A stretch of DNA of 64,000 nt from Bradyrhizobium daqingense (GCF_021044685.1 NZ_CP088014.1:1116001-1180000); one strand, 5' to 3'; numbered from the stretch's first letter, positions 53,154 through 63,799 are shown. Numbers and translations: made by a program. Notes: generated by a model from the letters alone, not told the origin.

Positions 53154-54449
53154 TTACGGCCGCGTCTGCCCGGTGCCGCGAACGCGATATTTGAAGCTCG
53201 TCAGCTGCTCGGCGCCGACCGGGCCCCGGGCATGGAAGCGGCCGGTGGCGATGCCGATCTCGGCACCGAAGCCGAATTCGCCGCCGTCGGCGAACTGCGT
53301 CGAGGCGTTGTGCAGCACGATCGCGGAATCGACCTCGCTCAGGAATTTATTCGCCGCACGCTCGTCCGCACTCACGATCGCGTCGGTGTGATGCGAGCCA
53401 TGGCTCTGGATGTGCGCGATCGCGCCGTCGACGCCATCCACCACCTTCGCCGCGATGATCGCGTCGAGATATTCGGTGTCCCAATCCTCTTCGCTGGCAG
53501 GCTTGACGCGTGCGTCGGTCTTCTGCACGGAATCGTCGCCGCGCACCTCGCAGCCGGCATCCAGTAGCATCTCCACCAGCGGCTTCAGGTTCGACGCAGC
53601 CGCGGCGCGATCGACCAGCAGCGTTTCGGCTGCACCGCAGACGCCAGTACGGCGCATCTTGGCATTGAGCACGATCGACTTCGCCATCGCGAGGTCGGCG
53701 CTGCCGTCGATATAGACGTGGTTGACGCCTTCGAGATGGGCGAACACAGGCACGCGCGCTTCCTGCTCGACCCGCGCGACGAGGCTTTTTCCCCCGCGCG
53801 GCACGATCACGTCGATGGCGCCGTTCAATCCCGACAGCATCATGCCGACGGCGGCGCGATCGCGCGTCGGCACCAGCGTGATCGCGGCTTCCGGCAGCCC
53901 CGCTTCGCGCAGGCCCTGCGCCAGGCATTCATGGATGGCGCGGCAGGAGCGGAAGCTGTCCGAGCCGCCGCGCAGGATCACGGCATTGCCCGACTTCAGG
54001 CACAGCACGCCGGCATCGGCGGCGACGTTGGGCCGGCTCTCGAAGATCACGCCGACGACGCCGAGCGGCACGCGCACGCGCTCGATGGTCATGCCGTTCG
54101 GCCGCTGCCAGCTCTCGGTGACGATGCCGACCGGATCGGCGATGCCGCGCACGATACCGATGCCCTCGGCCATGCCTTCGACCCGCCCCTCGGTCAGCGT
54201 CAGGCGGTCGATGAAGGAGGAGGTGGCATTGCCGGACGCGCGGGCCTCAGCAACGTCCTCGGCATTGGCGGCGAGGATCGCCGCAGCATTGCTGCGGATT
54301 GCCCGTTCCATGGCTTCCAGTGCCCGGTTCTTCTGCTCCGGCGGCGCCAGCGCCAGCACGCGCGCGGCCGCGCGGGCTTTGGTAGCGAGATCGGACATCA
54401 GCGCCTGAAGATCGGCATTGCCATCAACGGCTTTGAGGGGGGCGGCCAT
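53154..54449 (-). CDS. proA: Gamma-glutamyl phosphate reductase ProA
   Basis: Second step of proline synthesis: NADPH reduction of glutamyl-5-phosphate to the semialdehyde. 431 residues, aldehyde-dehydrogenase fold. Catalytic Cys271 is in [13 protein letters not shown], preceded by [16 protein letters not shown] and [16 protein letters not shown] 54449 replaces the longer frame to 54584. It is transcribed after proB with an intervening palindromic repeat. Confidence 0.97.
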   Translation of the reverse strand: MAAPLKAVDGNADLQALMSDLATKARAAARVLALAPPEQKNRALEAMERAIRSNAAAILAANAEDVAEARASGNATSSFIDRLTLTEGRVEGMAEGIGIVRGIADPVGIVTESWQRPNGMTIERVRVPLGVVGVIFESRPNVAADAGVLCLKSGNAVILRGGSDSFRSCRAIHECLAQGLREAGLPEAAITLVPTRDRAAVGMMLSGLNGAIDVIVPRGGKSLVARVEQEARVPVFAHLEGVNHVYIDGSADLAMAKSIVLNAKMRRTGVCGAAETLLVDRAAAASNLKPLVEMLLDAGCEVRGDDSVQKTDARVKPASEEDWDTEYLDAIIAAKVVDGVDGAIAHIQSHGSHHTDAIVSADERAANKFLSEVDSAIVLHNASTQFADGGEFGFGAEIGIATGRFHARGPVGAEQLTSFKYRVRGTGQTRP

Positions 54450-54601
54450 GGGGTCAAACCTTCTGCTAAGGTGGTGTCCTAGCACGGAAATCCCGCATCT
54501 GCGAAGGGCGGGGAGGGTATGGCAGGTCCCCCGGCGGCGGGCCGGCTGGGTCAGTGAGCCCAGTCCAACGTCATGAGGGGGCATCCACGCGCCGCCTGCG
54601 C

Positions 54602-54684
54602 CGTCATTCCGGGATGGTCCGAAGGACCAGACCCGGAATCTCGAGATTCCGGGTTCGGTGCTAGCGCACCGCCCCGGAATGACG
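54602..54684. repeat. Intergenic palindromic repeat, family C (copy 3)
   Basis: CGTCATTCCGGGATGGTCC ... ACCGCCCCGGAATGACG, 83 bp, with inner arms CCCGGAATCTCGAGATTCCGGG. It lies between proB and proA in the same transcription direction. Confidence 0.88.
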
Positions 54685-54695
54685 TAGGCGGCGGC

Positions 54696-55817
54696 TTACC
54701 CGCCCACGACCAGGTCATCCCGGTGGATCATCTCCGACCTGCCGCTGATGCCGAGGATCGCCATCACGTCCGGCGAGGAGCGGCCCTTGATCCGCTCGGC
54801 GACCTCGGCGTCATAGGCGATCAGGCCGCGGCCGATCTCGCTGGTGTCGGGGCCGCGCACGATCACGGCATCACCGCGGGCGAACTGGCCCTCGACCTTG
54901 ACCACGCCGGCCGGCAGCAGGCTGGCGCCGGCGCGCAGCGCCGTCACCGCGCCGGCATCGATGGTCAGCGTGCCCTTCGGCTCCAGCGTGCCCGCGATCC
55001 AGCGCTTGCGCGAGGTAATGGGATTGGCCGGCGTCAGGAACCAGGTGCAGCGGCCGCCGTCGGCGATCGCCTGCAAGGGATGCTCGATCTTGCCGGAGGC
55101 GATCAGCATATGCGTGCCGCCGGTCGTCGCGATCTTCGCGGCCTCGACCTTGGTGCGCATGCCGCCGCGCGACAGCTCGGACTCGGCGTCTCCAGCCACC
55201 GCCTCGATCTCCGAGGAGATGCTTTCGACCACCGGGATGAGCTTGGCGTTCGGGTTGTTCTTGGGCGGGGCGTCGTAGAGGCCGTCGATGTCGGACAGCA
55301 GCACGAGAAGGTCGGCGCTCGCCATGGTGGCGACGCGCGCGGCGAGGCGGTCGTTGTCGCCGTAGCGGATCTCGTTGGTGGCGACCGTGTCGTTCTCGTT
55401 GATGACGGGAATGGCGCGCCACTCCAGCAGCTTGCCGATGGTGGAGCGCGCATTGAGATAGCGGCGGCGCTCCTCGGTGTCCTGCAGCGTCACCAGGATC
55501 TGGCCGGCGCCGATGCCGTGCGCGCCGAGCACCTCCGACCAGATCCGCGCCAGCGCGATCTGGCCGACCGCGGCCGCGGCCTGGCTCTCCTCGAGCTTCA
55601 GCGGGCCGCGCGGAAGTTTGAGGCGGCTGCGGCCGAGCGCGATCGAGCCGGAGGAGACCACGAGCACGTCGCGACCCTCGCGATGCAGTTTAGCCATGTC
55701 GTCGGCAAGCGCCGCCAGCCAGGATGCGCGCACCTCGCCCCGGTCGGAATCCACCAGCAGCGCGGAGCCGACCTTGACGACGATGCGGCGGAATTGACTG
55801 AGTTCAGGGCTGGCCAT
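54696..55817 (-). CDS. proB: Glutamate 5-kinase ProB
   Basis: First step of proline synthesis: ATP-dependent phosphorylation of glutamate; feedback-inhibited by proline. 373 residues: an amino-acid-kinase domain with [38 protein letters not shown] and [13 protein letters not shown], and a C-terminal PUA domain ([21 protein letters not shown] ... ALGRGLI-like [13 protein letters not shown]). ATG 55817 (MASPELSQF) is preferred over the frame running to 55937. Confidence 0.97.
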   Translation of the reverse strand: MASPELSQFRRIVVKVGSALLVDSDRGEVRASWLAALADDMAKLHREGRDVLVVSSGSIALGRSRLKLPRGPLKLEESQAAAAVGQIALARIWSEVLGAHGIGAGQILVTLQDTEERRRYLNARSTIGKLLEWRAIPVINENDTVATNEIRYGDNDRLAARVATMASADLLVLLSDIDGLYDAPPKNNPNAKLIPVVESISSEIEAVAGDAESELSRGGMRTKVEAAKIATTGGTHMLIASGKIEHPLQAIADGGRCTWFLTPANPITSRKRWIAGTLEPKGTLTIDAGAVTALRAGASLLPAGVVKVEGQFARGDAVIVRGPDTSEIGRGLIAYDAEVAERIKGRSSPDVMAILGISGRSEMIHRDDLVVGG

Positions 55818-56007
55818 GGCGCGTCTGATCGATTGCTCTGCATTGGAAACGGCGGAGCGACAGGCGGCGCCGACGAGCCCTGCTTTTGCAGCAGGACGGT
55901 GACCGGCGCAAGGCAGCCGGCATGGTAAACGGCGCATGTCGGCCTTGTGCCGGGCGTCCGCCTGGCTCTAATGGCGGTCAACGATAACGGGCCGCAAGAG
56001 GAAACGA

Positions 56008-56973
56008 ATGAATCGCCGCAAATTCATGGCCGGATGTCTTGGGCTGCCGCTCTTGGCGCAAGCGGGTGGGGCGCAGGCCCAGGCCGGGCTGACCAAAGTC
56101 ATCTTCCCGTTCGCAGCGGGAGCCGGCGGCGACACGCTGTGCCGGCTGCTCGCGCAGGAGATGGCACCGATGCTGCAACGGACCGTGGTGGTCGAGAACC
56201 GCACCGGCGGCGACGGCCTGATCGGCATCAAGGCGGTGAAAGGCGCAAGCCCCGACGGCAGCATGGTGCTGGTGACGACGGGGCCGACCATGTACCTGCT
56301 GCCGATCGTGGAGACCACACCGAGCTTCGACGCCGCCAAGGATTTCATGCCGGTCTCGCTGCTGGCGCGGTTCGAATTCGCGCTGGTGATCAACCCGGCG
56401 GTCGATGCCACCGATTTCAAGAGCTTCGTGACGTGGCTCAAAGCGCACCCGGACAAGACTTCGTTCGGTGTGCCGAGCAACGGCACCATTCCGCACTTCA
56501 TGGGCTCCAAGCTCGAAAAGGATCTCGGCATCCCCCTGACCCGCGTGCCCTATCGCGGCAGCGCGCCGATTCTCAACGATCTCGTCGGCGGCCACATCTC
56601 GTTCGGTATCACGACATTGGCGGACGCGCTGCCGCAGCAGCGCGCCAAGGGCGTGAAGATCATCGCGGTCTCGAGTGCAGAACGTTCGCCGTTCGCGCCC
56701 GACGTTCCAACACTGAAGGAGAGCGGCATCGATCTCGTCGCGGATGCCTGGTACGGCATGTGGCTCCCCGCCGGCAGCCCGCCCGACTTCGCCGGCAAGC
56801 TCGGTGCCGCCGCGAGCGCTGCGCTCGCCAAGCCCGACGTGAAGGAGAAGCTCACCGCGATCGGACTCATTCCGGTCGGCTCGACGCCGGACGGATTGAC
56901 CAAGGAGCTCGCCGCGAACATCGCGCTATGGCAGCCGATCGTGAAGGCGACGGGCTACAAGATCACGAATTGA
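56008..56973 (+). CDS. Tripartite tricarboxylate transporter receptor (Bug/TctC family), orphan
   Basis: Periplasmic solute-binding protein of 321 residues. A twin-arginine-like N-terminus (MNRRKFMAGCLGLPLLAQ) with an Ala-rich cleavage region is followed by the Bug-family motifs VIFPFAAGAGGDTLCR, VVVENRTGGDGLIGIKAVKGA, TSFGVPSNGTIPHFMG and PYRGSAPILNDLVGGHISF. No tctA/tctB membrane genes are in the window, so it is orphan as in many such receptors. The ligand (dicarboxylate, aromatic acid or other) cannot be read from sequence. Confidence 0.9.
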   Translation: MNRRKFMAGCLGLPLLAQAGGAQAQAGLTKVIFPFAAGAGGDTLCRLLAQEMAPMLQRTVVVENRTGGDGLIGIKAVKGASPDGSMVLVTTGPTMYLLPIVETTPSFDAAKDFMPVSLLARFEFALVINPAVDATDFKSFVTWLKAHPDKTSFGVPSNGTIPHFMGSKLEKDLGIPLTRVPYRGSAPILNDLVGGHISFGITTLADALPQQRAKGVKIIAVSSAERSPFAPDVPTLKESGIDLVADAWYGMWLPAGSPPDFAGKLGAAASAALAKPDVKEKLTAIGLIPVGSTPDGLTKELAANIALWQPIVKATGYKITN

Positions 56974-56998
56974 ATCTGTCTGCGCTTCAAACTCCACC

Positions 56999-57083
56999 GT
57001 CATGGCCGGGCTTGACCCGGCCATCCACATACTTCCGCGATTGAGGTGAGACGTGGATGCCCGGGTCAAGCCCGGGCATGACG
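56999..57083. repeat. Intergenic palindromic repeat, family D (copy 4)
   Basis: GTCATGGCCGGGCTTGACCC ... GCCCGGGTCAAGCCCGGGC, 85 bp, following the TctC-type gene. It is directly followed by a family A copy. Confidence 0.87.
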
Positions 57084-57111
57084 AGGCGAGAGCTGCGCGC
57101 TGGCTTCTTCT

Positions 57112-57224
57112 CCTCATCCTGAGGAGCGCGCTCTTGCGCGCGTCTCGAAGATGGAAGGCCCGGCTGTCACAGCTGGGGCTGCATGGTTCGAGACGGCGCT
57201 TCGCGGCTCCTCACCATGAGGATC
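57112..57224. repeat. Intergenic palindromic repeat, family A (copy 4)
   Basis: CCTCATCCTGAGGAGCGCG ... GCTCCTCACCATGAGGATC with inner CGTCTCGAAG / GTTCGAGACGG. Copies D4 and A4 are tandem, filling the convergent gap between the TctC-type gene and the sulfatase-fold gene. Confidence 0.87.
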
Positions 57225-57229
57225 GACAG

Positions 57230-58864
57230 TCACATCTTCGCGCGCTGTGCGATGCCGTCCTTGATCGCCGCGAGCTCTTTCTCATCCCAGATGCCGATCA
57301 AAATCCCGCCCTTCACCTGCAGCTGGTTGTCCGCATAGTTCGCGATCTTCTCGCGCGGCGTCGTGATGTGGTCGTTCGGATGCAGCGCCCAGTCGAACAG
57401 CTCGGCCTGCAACCGCGCGATGATCGCCGCGCATTCAGGATCGTCGCCGCGATCGAAGAACTCTTCGGGATCGCTTTCGAGATCGTACAGCATCGGGCGG
57501 AAGCCGGAAGCGTGGATGTATTTCCACCGGCCGTCGAACACCATGAACAGGCGGCAGCGTTCGATCGGCTGGTTCAGCTTCAGCCGCACGTCCTGCATGG
57601 CGTAGTCGTATTCGGAGAACGCCACCTTGCGCCAGTCCGGCGGCGTCGGGCCGCGCAGCAGCGGCAGCAGCGAGCGTCCTTCGAGGATGTGGCCGGGCAC
57701 CTTGCCGCCGAAATAATCGACGAAGGTTGGCGCGAGATCAATCGCCTCGACCAGCGCGTCGCTACGCGTGCCGCGCGTGGCGTCGGCCTCCTTCACGGGA
57801 TCGATGATGATCAACGGAATCTTCGCGGACTGTTCGTGGAACAGGTCCTTCTCGCCCATCCAGTGATCGCCGAGATAATCGCCATGATCGGAGGTGAACA
57901 CGATCATCGTGGTGTCCAGCAGGCCGCGTCCCTCCAGAAATTTCATCAGCACGCCCATCTGGTCGTCGATCTGGGTGATCAGGCCCATATAGGTCGGGAT
58001 CACTTTCTCCCGCGCATCATCGCGGGCCATGTTGCGGGAGTAGCGCATGTCCATATAGGCGCCGAACACCGGATGCGGGTTCTGCCGCTCGCGGTCGGCG
58101 CGGATCACCGGGATCATGTCTGATGTCGAGTACATGCTGGCGTAGGGCTCGGGCGCGATATAGGGCCAATGCGGCTTGATGTAGGACAGATGCAGGCACC
58201 ACGGCCGTCCCTCGATCTCGGCCTCGCTGATGAAATCCATCGCACGCCGCGTCATGTAAGGCGTTTCGGAATGCTCGTCCGGCACGCGCGCGGTCTTGTC
58301 GGCATGCACCAGCAGCCAGCCATTCTGCAACGAGCCGTCGTCGGCTGCGCCTGAATTGGCCCAATGCTCCCAGGGATTGGTGGCTTCGAAACCTTGACTG
58401 CGCAGATAGTCGTCGTATTTCGGCCGCGGCCGGCCCGTCGGATGCAGCCCGTCGTCGCGCTCGTAAGGCTCGAAGCCGCATTCGGCGACATGCACGCCGA
58501 TCACCGATTCCGGGGGAATGCCGAGCGCCTTCATGCCTTCGAGGTCGGGCGCCATGTGGGTCTTGCCGACCAGCACGTTGCGCACGCCGATCTTCTTGAG
58601 GTGATCGCCGAGCGTAGGCTCGCCGACGCGCAGCGGCCAGCCGTTCCAGTGCGAACCATGCGAGCGCATGTAGCGCCCGGTGTAGAACGACATCCGCGAT
58701 GGGCCGCAGATCGGCGATTGCACGTAAGCCTTGGTGAAGAGCACGCCACGCCTCGCCATGGCGTCGATGTTTGGCGTCTTCAGCGTGGGATGGCCGGTGC
58801 AGCCGAGATAGTCATAGCGAAGCTGGTCGCACATGACCCAGAGAACGTTCTTCGCGCGCGCCAT
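57230..58864 (-). CDS. Sulfatase-fold hydrolase (sulfatase or phosphonate monoesterase-like)
   Basis: Alkaline-phosphatase-superfamily hydrolase of 544 residues. The nucleophile motif CGPSR (Cys53, to be converted to formylglycine by an FGE in this family) is in SPICGPSRMSFYTGRYM; metal ligands are Asp13 in VMCDQLRYDYLG, and TSDHGDYLGDHWMGEKDLFHEQS. IPLIIIDP and the C-terminal ESDPEEFFDRGDDPE are typical. ATG 58864 (MARAKNVLWVMCDQ) has no signal peptide, so it is probably cytoplasmic. It is convergent with the TctC-type receptor; the substrate is unknown and phosphonate or choline-sulfate-type esters are possible. Confidence 0.87.
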   Translation of the reverse strand: MARAKNVLWVMCDQLRYDYLGCTGHPTLKTPNIDAMARRGVLFTKAYVQSPICGPSRMSFYTGRYMRSHGSHWNGWPLRVGEPTLGDHLKKIGVRNVLVGKTHMAPDLEGMKALGIPPESVIGVHVAECGFEPYERDDGLHPTGRPRPKYDDYLRSQGFEATNPWEHWANSGAADDGSLQNGWLLVHADKTARVPDEHSETPYMTRRAMDFISEAEIEGRPWCLHLSYIKPHWPYIAPEPYASMYSTSDMIPVIRADRERQNPHPVFGAYMDMRYSRNMARDDAREKVIPTYMGLITQIDDQMGVLMKFLEGRGLLDTTMIVFTSDHGDYLGDHWMGEKDLFHEQSAKIPLIIIDPVKEADATRGTRSDALVEAIDLAPTFVDYFGGKVPGHILEGRSLLPLLRGPTPPDWRKVAFSEYDYAMQDVRLKLNQPIERCRLFMVFDGRWKYIHASGFRPMLYDLESDPEEFFDRGDDPECAAIIARLQAELFDWALHPNDHITTPREKIANYADNQLQVKGGILIGIWDEKELAAIKDGIAQRAKM

Positions 58865-58961
58865 GCATCGTTCCTGCAGTTTCTTGGTTGTTGGATGCTG
58901 CGCTATCGTGGTCGCGATGGCAACCTGCCAGTGATGCGCGTGCCCGCAACCACGCACTCCG

Positions 58962-59093
58962 CTGTCGTCCCTGCGAACGCAGGGAACCATAACCACAGGG
59001 AGTGGTTTGGCGAGGACCGTCGTTCGGTACCTCGACTGATCGCAGCCGATAGATCACGCGGTATGGGTCCCCGCGTTCGCGGAGACGACGGTG
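58962..59093. repeat. Long palindromic element upstream of the sulfatase gene (singleton family G)
   Basis: TGTCGTCCCTGCGAACGCAGG ... CCCCGCGTTCGCGGAGACGAC, about 130 bp with inner arms AACCATAACCACAGGG. It lies between the sulfatase start and the obgE stop. No second copy is seen here. Confidence 0.75.
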
Positions 59094-59101
59094 GAGAGAG
59101 C

Positions 59102-60184
<1,083 letters not shown>

Positions 60185-60226
60185 TTATCCGTGAATCGGC
60201 GGAATTTGCGCGATTTTGGGCCGTGC

Positions 60227-60709
60227 TTAACCCGCCGGTCGCCTTCGGATCAGGAATTTCTGCGTGCCCTCCAGCACCAGCTCCTTGCGCTGGTTGAACA
60301 CGGTGCTGCGCAGCGTCACCACGCCGGTCGTGCGCCCCGGCACGAGCTCGGTGACCTCCAGCGCCGGATAGATCGTGTCGTCGGCAAAGACGGGCTTGAG
60401 GAAGCGGCTCGATTGCTCGAGGAAGCCGACCAGGGAGTCCTCGACCATGAACGGAAACAGGCCGGCGCCCGGCGCGGTGTGGATCAAGGTCTGGAAGCCG
60501 TGAGCGAGCAGATGCGGCATGCCGCGGGCGCGGCAATATTCCACGTCATAATGCACCGGATGGGTGTCACCGCTCGCGGCCTGGAATGCGGCGAACAATG
60601 CTGAGGTCTGGGTGCGGCTCGGCAGCACGAAACGCTCGCCGACGACGAAATCCTCAAACCAGCGTTGCGTGGGGATCATGCGATGCTGGGAGGGATCGAA
60701 ATCGGTCAT
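60227..60709 (-). CDS. MaoC-like hot-dog dehydratase domain protein
   Basis: 160 residues, single hot-dog domain of the MaoC/(R)-hydratase type. FVVGERFVLPSRTQTSALFAAF, then the motif ASGDTHPVHYDVEYCRARGMP that holds the Asp/His active residues, and GVVTLRSTVFNQRKELVLEGTQKF. Members hydrate enoyl-CoA or act on related acyl thioesters; the substrate is not clear. ATG 60709 chosen (an ATG at 60721 is in frame). It lies 84 bp upstream of obgE, same direction. Confidence 0.87.
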   Translation of the reverse strand: MTDFDPSQHRMIPTQRWFEDFVVGERFVLPSRTQTSALFAAFQAASGDTHPVHYDVEYCRARGMPHLLAHGFQTLIHTAPGAGLFPFMVEDSLVGFLEQSSRFLKPVFADDTIYPALEVTELVPGRTTGVVTLRSTVFNQRKELVLEGTQKFLIRRRPAG

Positions 60710-60870
60710 GCGCTGCACCATCGGAACGGATTGGAGGAATGATCCGTATCGCGCCACGCGCAGTGCGACAATGCGTTCAATTCGGCGGAAGTGGGCTTGT
60801 CCCGGGTGCTCACGTCATTAAAATATCGCAAGCGACTCAATCTGCCGATTCCTGATGCTCTCTCGTCGCT

Positions 60871-60957
60871 CGTCATTGCGAGCGAAGCGAAGCAATCCAG
60901 TCTGCCTCCGCTGGACCAGCCTGGATTGCTTCGTCGCAAGAGCTCCTCGCAATGACG
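60871..60957. repeat. Intergenic palindromic repeat, family B (copy 3)
   Basis: CGTCATTGCGAGCGAAGCG ... GCTCCTCGCAATGACG, 87 bp. Its right end contains an ATG (60952) that opens the DMT reading frame but is unlikely to be used. Confidence 0.88.
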
Positions 60958-60975
60958 GCTTCCAGAACGACAGCA

Positions 60976-61890
60976 ATGCCCCTGTTCAAATCTCTTTCCG
61001 CCTATGACGACCGATCGGCGCGGCTGGCCGGCATTGCCTTGATGGTGTTGTCGATCTTCATGTTCTCGTTCGGCGACGCCATGGGTAAGTTCCTGGTCGG
61101 CACGTATTCGGTGGGACAGCTCCTGTTCCTGCGGGCCTGCGCGGCGCTGCTGCTGCTGGCGCCGCTGATCTGGCGGCAGCGTCACCTGTTCCTGGAGCTG
61201 GAGCGGCCGCGCCTGCAGTTCATCCGCGTCGTGCTGTCGACGCTGGAGGTCGCCGCGTTCTTCCTCGCCACGGTGTATCTGCCGCTTGCCGACGTCATCA
61301 CCTATTATCTCGCGGGTCCGATCTTCGTCACCGCGATGTCCGCGATCTTCTTAGGGGAGAAGGTCGGCTGGCGGCGCTGGACCGCGATCCTGATCGGCTT
61401 CTGCGGCGTCCTGATCGCACTGCGTCCCTCCGCGCAGACGGTCAGCCTGCCGGCGTTGATCGCGCTAGGCGGCAGTCTCTCCTTCGCAACGCTGATGCTG
61501 ATCACGCGTAGCCTGCGCAAGACGCCCGACATCGTGATGGCCTCCTCGCAATTCGTCGGCACGTTCTCGCTGGGGGCGGTGCTGTCGGCCTTCCACTGGG
61601 TGCCACCGACCCCTGGCAGCCTCGCAATCTTCGCGCTGGCCGGATGCGTGTCCGTCACCGCGCTGTTCTGCGTCAACCGCTCGCTCAAGCTGGCCCCGGC
61701 CAGCGTCGTTGTGCCCTATCAATATTCGATGATCGTCTGGGCCGTGATCTTCGGCTTCGTCGTGTTCGGCGACGTGCCGTCGATCGCAACGCTCGTCGGC
61801 GCGGCGATCATCATTGGCGCCGGTTTCTATATCTATCTGCGTGAGCGCGATCTGGGGCGCGAGACCACGGACGTGAATCCGCCGGCGTAG
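60976..61890 (+). CDS. DMT superfamily transporter (EamA domain)
   Basis: 304-residue inner-membrane carrier with about ten hydrophobic segments in two EamA repeats. First repeat: IALMVLSIFMFSFGDAMGKFLV ... YYLAGPIFVTAMSAIFLGEKV; second: ALIALGGSLSFATLMLITRSL ... VPYQYSMIVWAVIFGFVVFGD. The FGEKVGWRRW-type loop (FLGEKVGWRRW) is the classic EamA signature. It probably exports a metabolite or amino acid; the substrate is unknown. ATG 60976 is used because the upstream ATG is in a repeat. Confidence 0.9.
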   Translation: MPLFKSLSAYDDRSARLAGIALMVLSIFMFSFGDAMGKFLVGTYSVGQLLFLRACAALLLLAPLIWRQRHLFLELERPRLQFIRVVLSTLEVAAFFLATVYLPLADVITYYLAGPIFVTAMSAIFLGEKVGWRRWTAILIGFCGVLIALRPSAQTVSLPALIALGGSLSFATLMLITRSLRKTPDIVMASSQFVGTFSLGAVLSAFHWVPPTPGSLAIFALAGCVSVTALFCVNRSLKLAPASVVVPYQYSMIVWAVIFGFVVFGDVPSIATLVGAAIIIGAGFYIYLRERDLGRETTDVNPPA

Positions 61891-61897
61891 GTGTTGC

Positions 61898-61939
61898 CGT
61901 CGTCCCGGTCTCGCGACTTCGTCGCGCCCCGGGACGACA
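61898..61939. repeat. Short palindrome downstream of the DMT transporter gene
   Basis: GTCGTCCCGG-TCTCGCGACTTCGTCGCG-CCCCGGGACGAC. A truncated family C-like element between convergent genes; it may double as a terminator for both. Confidence 0.65.
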
Positions 61940-61960
61940 GCTGTGTATGTGGCGCGCGCC

Positions 61961-62554
61961 CTACCTCACCCGCCGCGCACTGCTCCAGCTCTTCAGCGAC
62001 GCCCACACGCCGCGTGACAGGCGGAAGCAATCGACCGGCGTGGACGACCCCAGCGCCAGGAACCGGTGCAGCTGCACGCCGCTCCACTGGAAGCCGCACT
62101 TCTCCAGCACCTTGCGCGAGGCCGGGTTGGTGACGCGCGCGCCGGCATAGAGATGATCGTCCTCGAACTCCTCGAAGAAGAAGTCGATCGCGCCCCGCGC
62201 GGCCTCGGTGGCGAAGCCCTGGCCCCAATGCTCGACGCCGAGCCAGTAGCCGAGCTCGGCATTGTCGGGCGAGGAGCAGTCGATGCCGACCATGCCGACC
62301 GGCCCGGTGTCGTGCTCGATGAGGAACACGGTCTCGCTGCCGAGCGCGGCGGTGGCGCGGATGAATTCGACCGCGTCGTCCTGCGAATAGGGATGGGGGA
62401 GGCGGCGGGTGTTTTCCGCGACGCGGCGGTCGTTGGCGAGCCGGGCGATGGTCCTGACGTCGGCGAGTGTCGGTCGCCGCAAGGTCAGCCGCTCGGTGGC
62501 GACGACGCTGGGTCTCGCCTCGGCCAAGGTCGCGCTCGAGAAATCCTGCAACAT
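61961..62554 (-). CDS. GNAT family N-acetyltransferase (RimJ/RimL-like)
   Basis: 197 residues. TERLTLRRPTLADVRTIARL, YWLGVEHWGQGFATEAARGAIDF (acetyl-CoA binding motif A) and NPASRKVLEKCGFQWSGV, the standard RimJ/RimL layout. It could acetylate ribosomal protein N-termini or small molecules; no way to tell here. ATG 62554 has CAGGAG 7 bp upstream and is preferred over GTG 62575. Downstream of rpmA on the same strand but separated by the rpmA terminator. Confidence 0.88.
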   Translation of the reverse strand: MLQDFSSATLAEARPSVVATERLTLRRPTLADVRTIARLANDRRVAENTRRLPHPYSQDDAVEFIRATAALGSETVFLIEHDTGPVGMVGIDCSSPDNAELGYWLGVEHWGQGFATEAARGAIDFFFEEFEDDHLYAGARVTNPASRKVLEKCGFQWSGVQLHRFLALGSSTPVDCFRLSRGVWASLKSWSSARRVR

Positions 62555-62602
62555 GTCCGGCTCCTGCAAAGTCACTAAGTCAAAGTGAGCAAGTCAAAAG
62601 AA

Positions 62603-62631
62603 AAGGGGAGGCCGGTTTCCCGCCTCCCCTT
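62603..62631 (-). terminator. Intrinsic terminator of rplU-rpmA
   Basis: On the minus strand AAGGGGAGG-CGGGAAACCGG-CCTCCCCTT is followed by TTCTTTTGAC. Perfect 9-bp stem and U-rich tail, 75 bp after the rpmA stop. Confidence 0.9.
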
Positions 62632-62706
62632 GGAGCCTTCGATCTCTCGATCTCTTGGACTCCGCCGGTTCAGTCGGGACCGGCGGACTCCAATTTGATC
62701 CACCGT

Positions 62707-62976
62707 CTATTCAGCAGCCTCTGCGATCGGGAGCACCGATACAAAGGTGCGGCCGTTGGCTTTGGCTTGGAACGCAACACGACCCTCAATCTTGGCGAAC
62801 AACGTGTGGTCCGTGCCCATGCCGACATTAAGGCCGGGGTGCCAGGTGGTGCCGCGTTGACGCGCAATGATGTTGCCGGGCGTGACGATCTCACCGCCGA
62901 ACGCCTTGATGCCGAGGCGCTTGCCCTTGGAATCGCGACCGTTGCGCGATGAACCGCCTGCTTTTTTGTGAGCCAT
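62707..62976 (-). CDS. rpmA: 50S ribosomal protein L27 (bL27)
   Basis: 89-residue ribosomal protein near the peptidyl-transferase centre. [38 protein letters not shown] and [11 protein letters not shown] are canonical. The N-terminus begins directly with [15 protein letters not shown], with no cleavable extension. It follows rplU by about 100 bp in the same unit. Confidence 0.98.
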   Translation of the reverse strand: MAHKKAGGSSRNGRDSKGKRLGIKAFGGEIVTPGNIIARQRGTTWHPGLNVGMGTDHTLFAKIEGRVAFQAKANGRTFVSVLPIAEAAE

Positions 62977-63078
62977 GGCTCGTCTCCGAAATCCTGCGTA
63001 TGTCTAGATCAATTCCTTGACGGAATCATTTCACGATTTCTCACGCATCAATTCGTGAATTGGCGTGATCAAATCTAT

Positions 63079-63468
63079 TTATTCGGCGGCTTCCGCTGCC
63101 GGCTCCTTCGCCACCTTTTCTTCCTTCTTCGGACGCGGGCCCTTGGTGGGCTTGGCGCCGTCGGTCAGGATCTCGCTGATGCGCAACACCGTGATCTCGT
63201 CGCGATAGCCGCGCTTGCGGCGCGAGTTCTTGCGGCGGCGCTTCTTGAACGCGATGACCTTCGGTCCGCGCTTGTGGTCGAGCACCTCGACCGCAACGGA
63301 CGCGCCTGCGACCGTCGGGACGCCCAGCACCGGCGTGTCGCCGCCGACCACGAGCACTTCATTCAACTGCACGATCGAGCCGACTTCGCCTTCGATCTTG
63401 CCTACTTCGAGAACATCATCCGGCACGACGCGGTATTGCTTGCCGCCGGTTTTGATGACTGCGAACAT
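63079..63468 (-). CDS. rplU: 50S ribosomal protein L21 (bL21)
   Basis: 129-residue ribosomal protein. MFAVIKTGGKQYRVVPDDVLEV, VVGGDTPVLGVPTVAGASV, and the basic KRRRKNSRRKRGYRDE segment are canonical, followed by an Ala/Lys-rich C-terminal tail usual in rhizobia. ATG 63468 is preferred over the longer frame. First gene of rplU-rpmA. Confidence 0.98.
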   Translation of the reverse strand: MFAVIKTGGKQYRVVPDDVLEVGKIEGEVGSIVQLNEVLVVGGDTPVLGVPTVAGASVAVEVLDHKRGPKVIAFKKRRRKNSRRKRGYRDEITVLRISEILTDGAKPTKGPRPKKEEKVAKEPAAEAAE

Positions 63469-63634
63469 CGTTTTTTTCTCCGTGTTCAATCCCGGCCTCG
63501 GGACGAGCATCGTCCGGGTCGGCTTTTTGTCAGTCGCTACGGGTTCATGTGCGTTTTGTGCGGGTGGGAGTTATCCTTTTGAAAACCCACGCAAATACAA
63601 GCGGCGCGAGAAACGCCCCGCGCCGGCTGTGGGA

Positions 63635-63662
63635 CTTATAGCCGCCGATCGCGCCAAGTCAA
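63635..63662 (-). promoter_or_regulatory. Sigma-70-type promoter of rplU-rpmA
   Basis: On the minus strand TTGACT (63662-63657), 16-bp spacer, TATAAG (63640-63635). Predicted transcript start near 63628, giving a leader of about 160 nt before the rplU ATG. It is the best consensus match noticed in the window. Confidence 0.7.
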
Positions 63663-63799
63663 GGAAAACCGCCGAAAAAGGCCTGGATTCGAAGGATTTG
63701 ACCGCGTTGAAAGCGCGCAGCGGAATCTCGACTGGCATTGCAACAAACGGGTTCCCCCGCAGTTGTCCAGGCCGGAACAGCTAAGTGGGCAGGGCTCTC

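Noticed and set aside
56008..58864. Possible two-gene operon of receptor and hydrolase
   Set aside because: The genes are convergent, not co-directional, so they cannot share a transcript.
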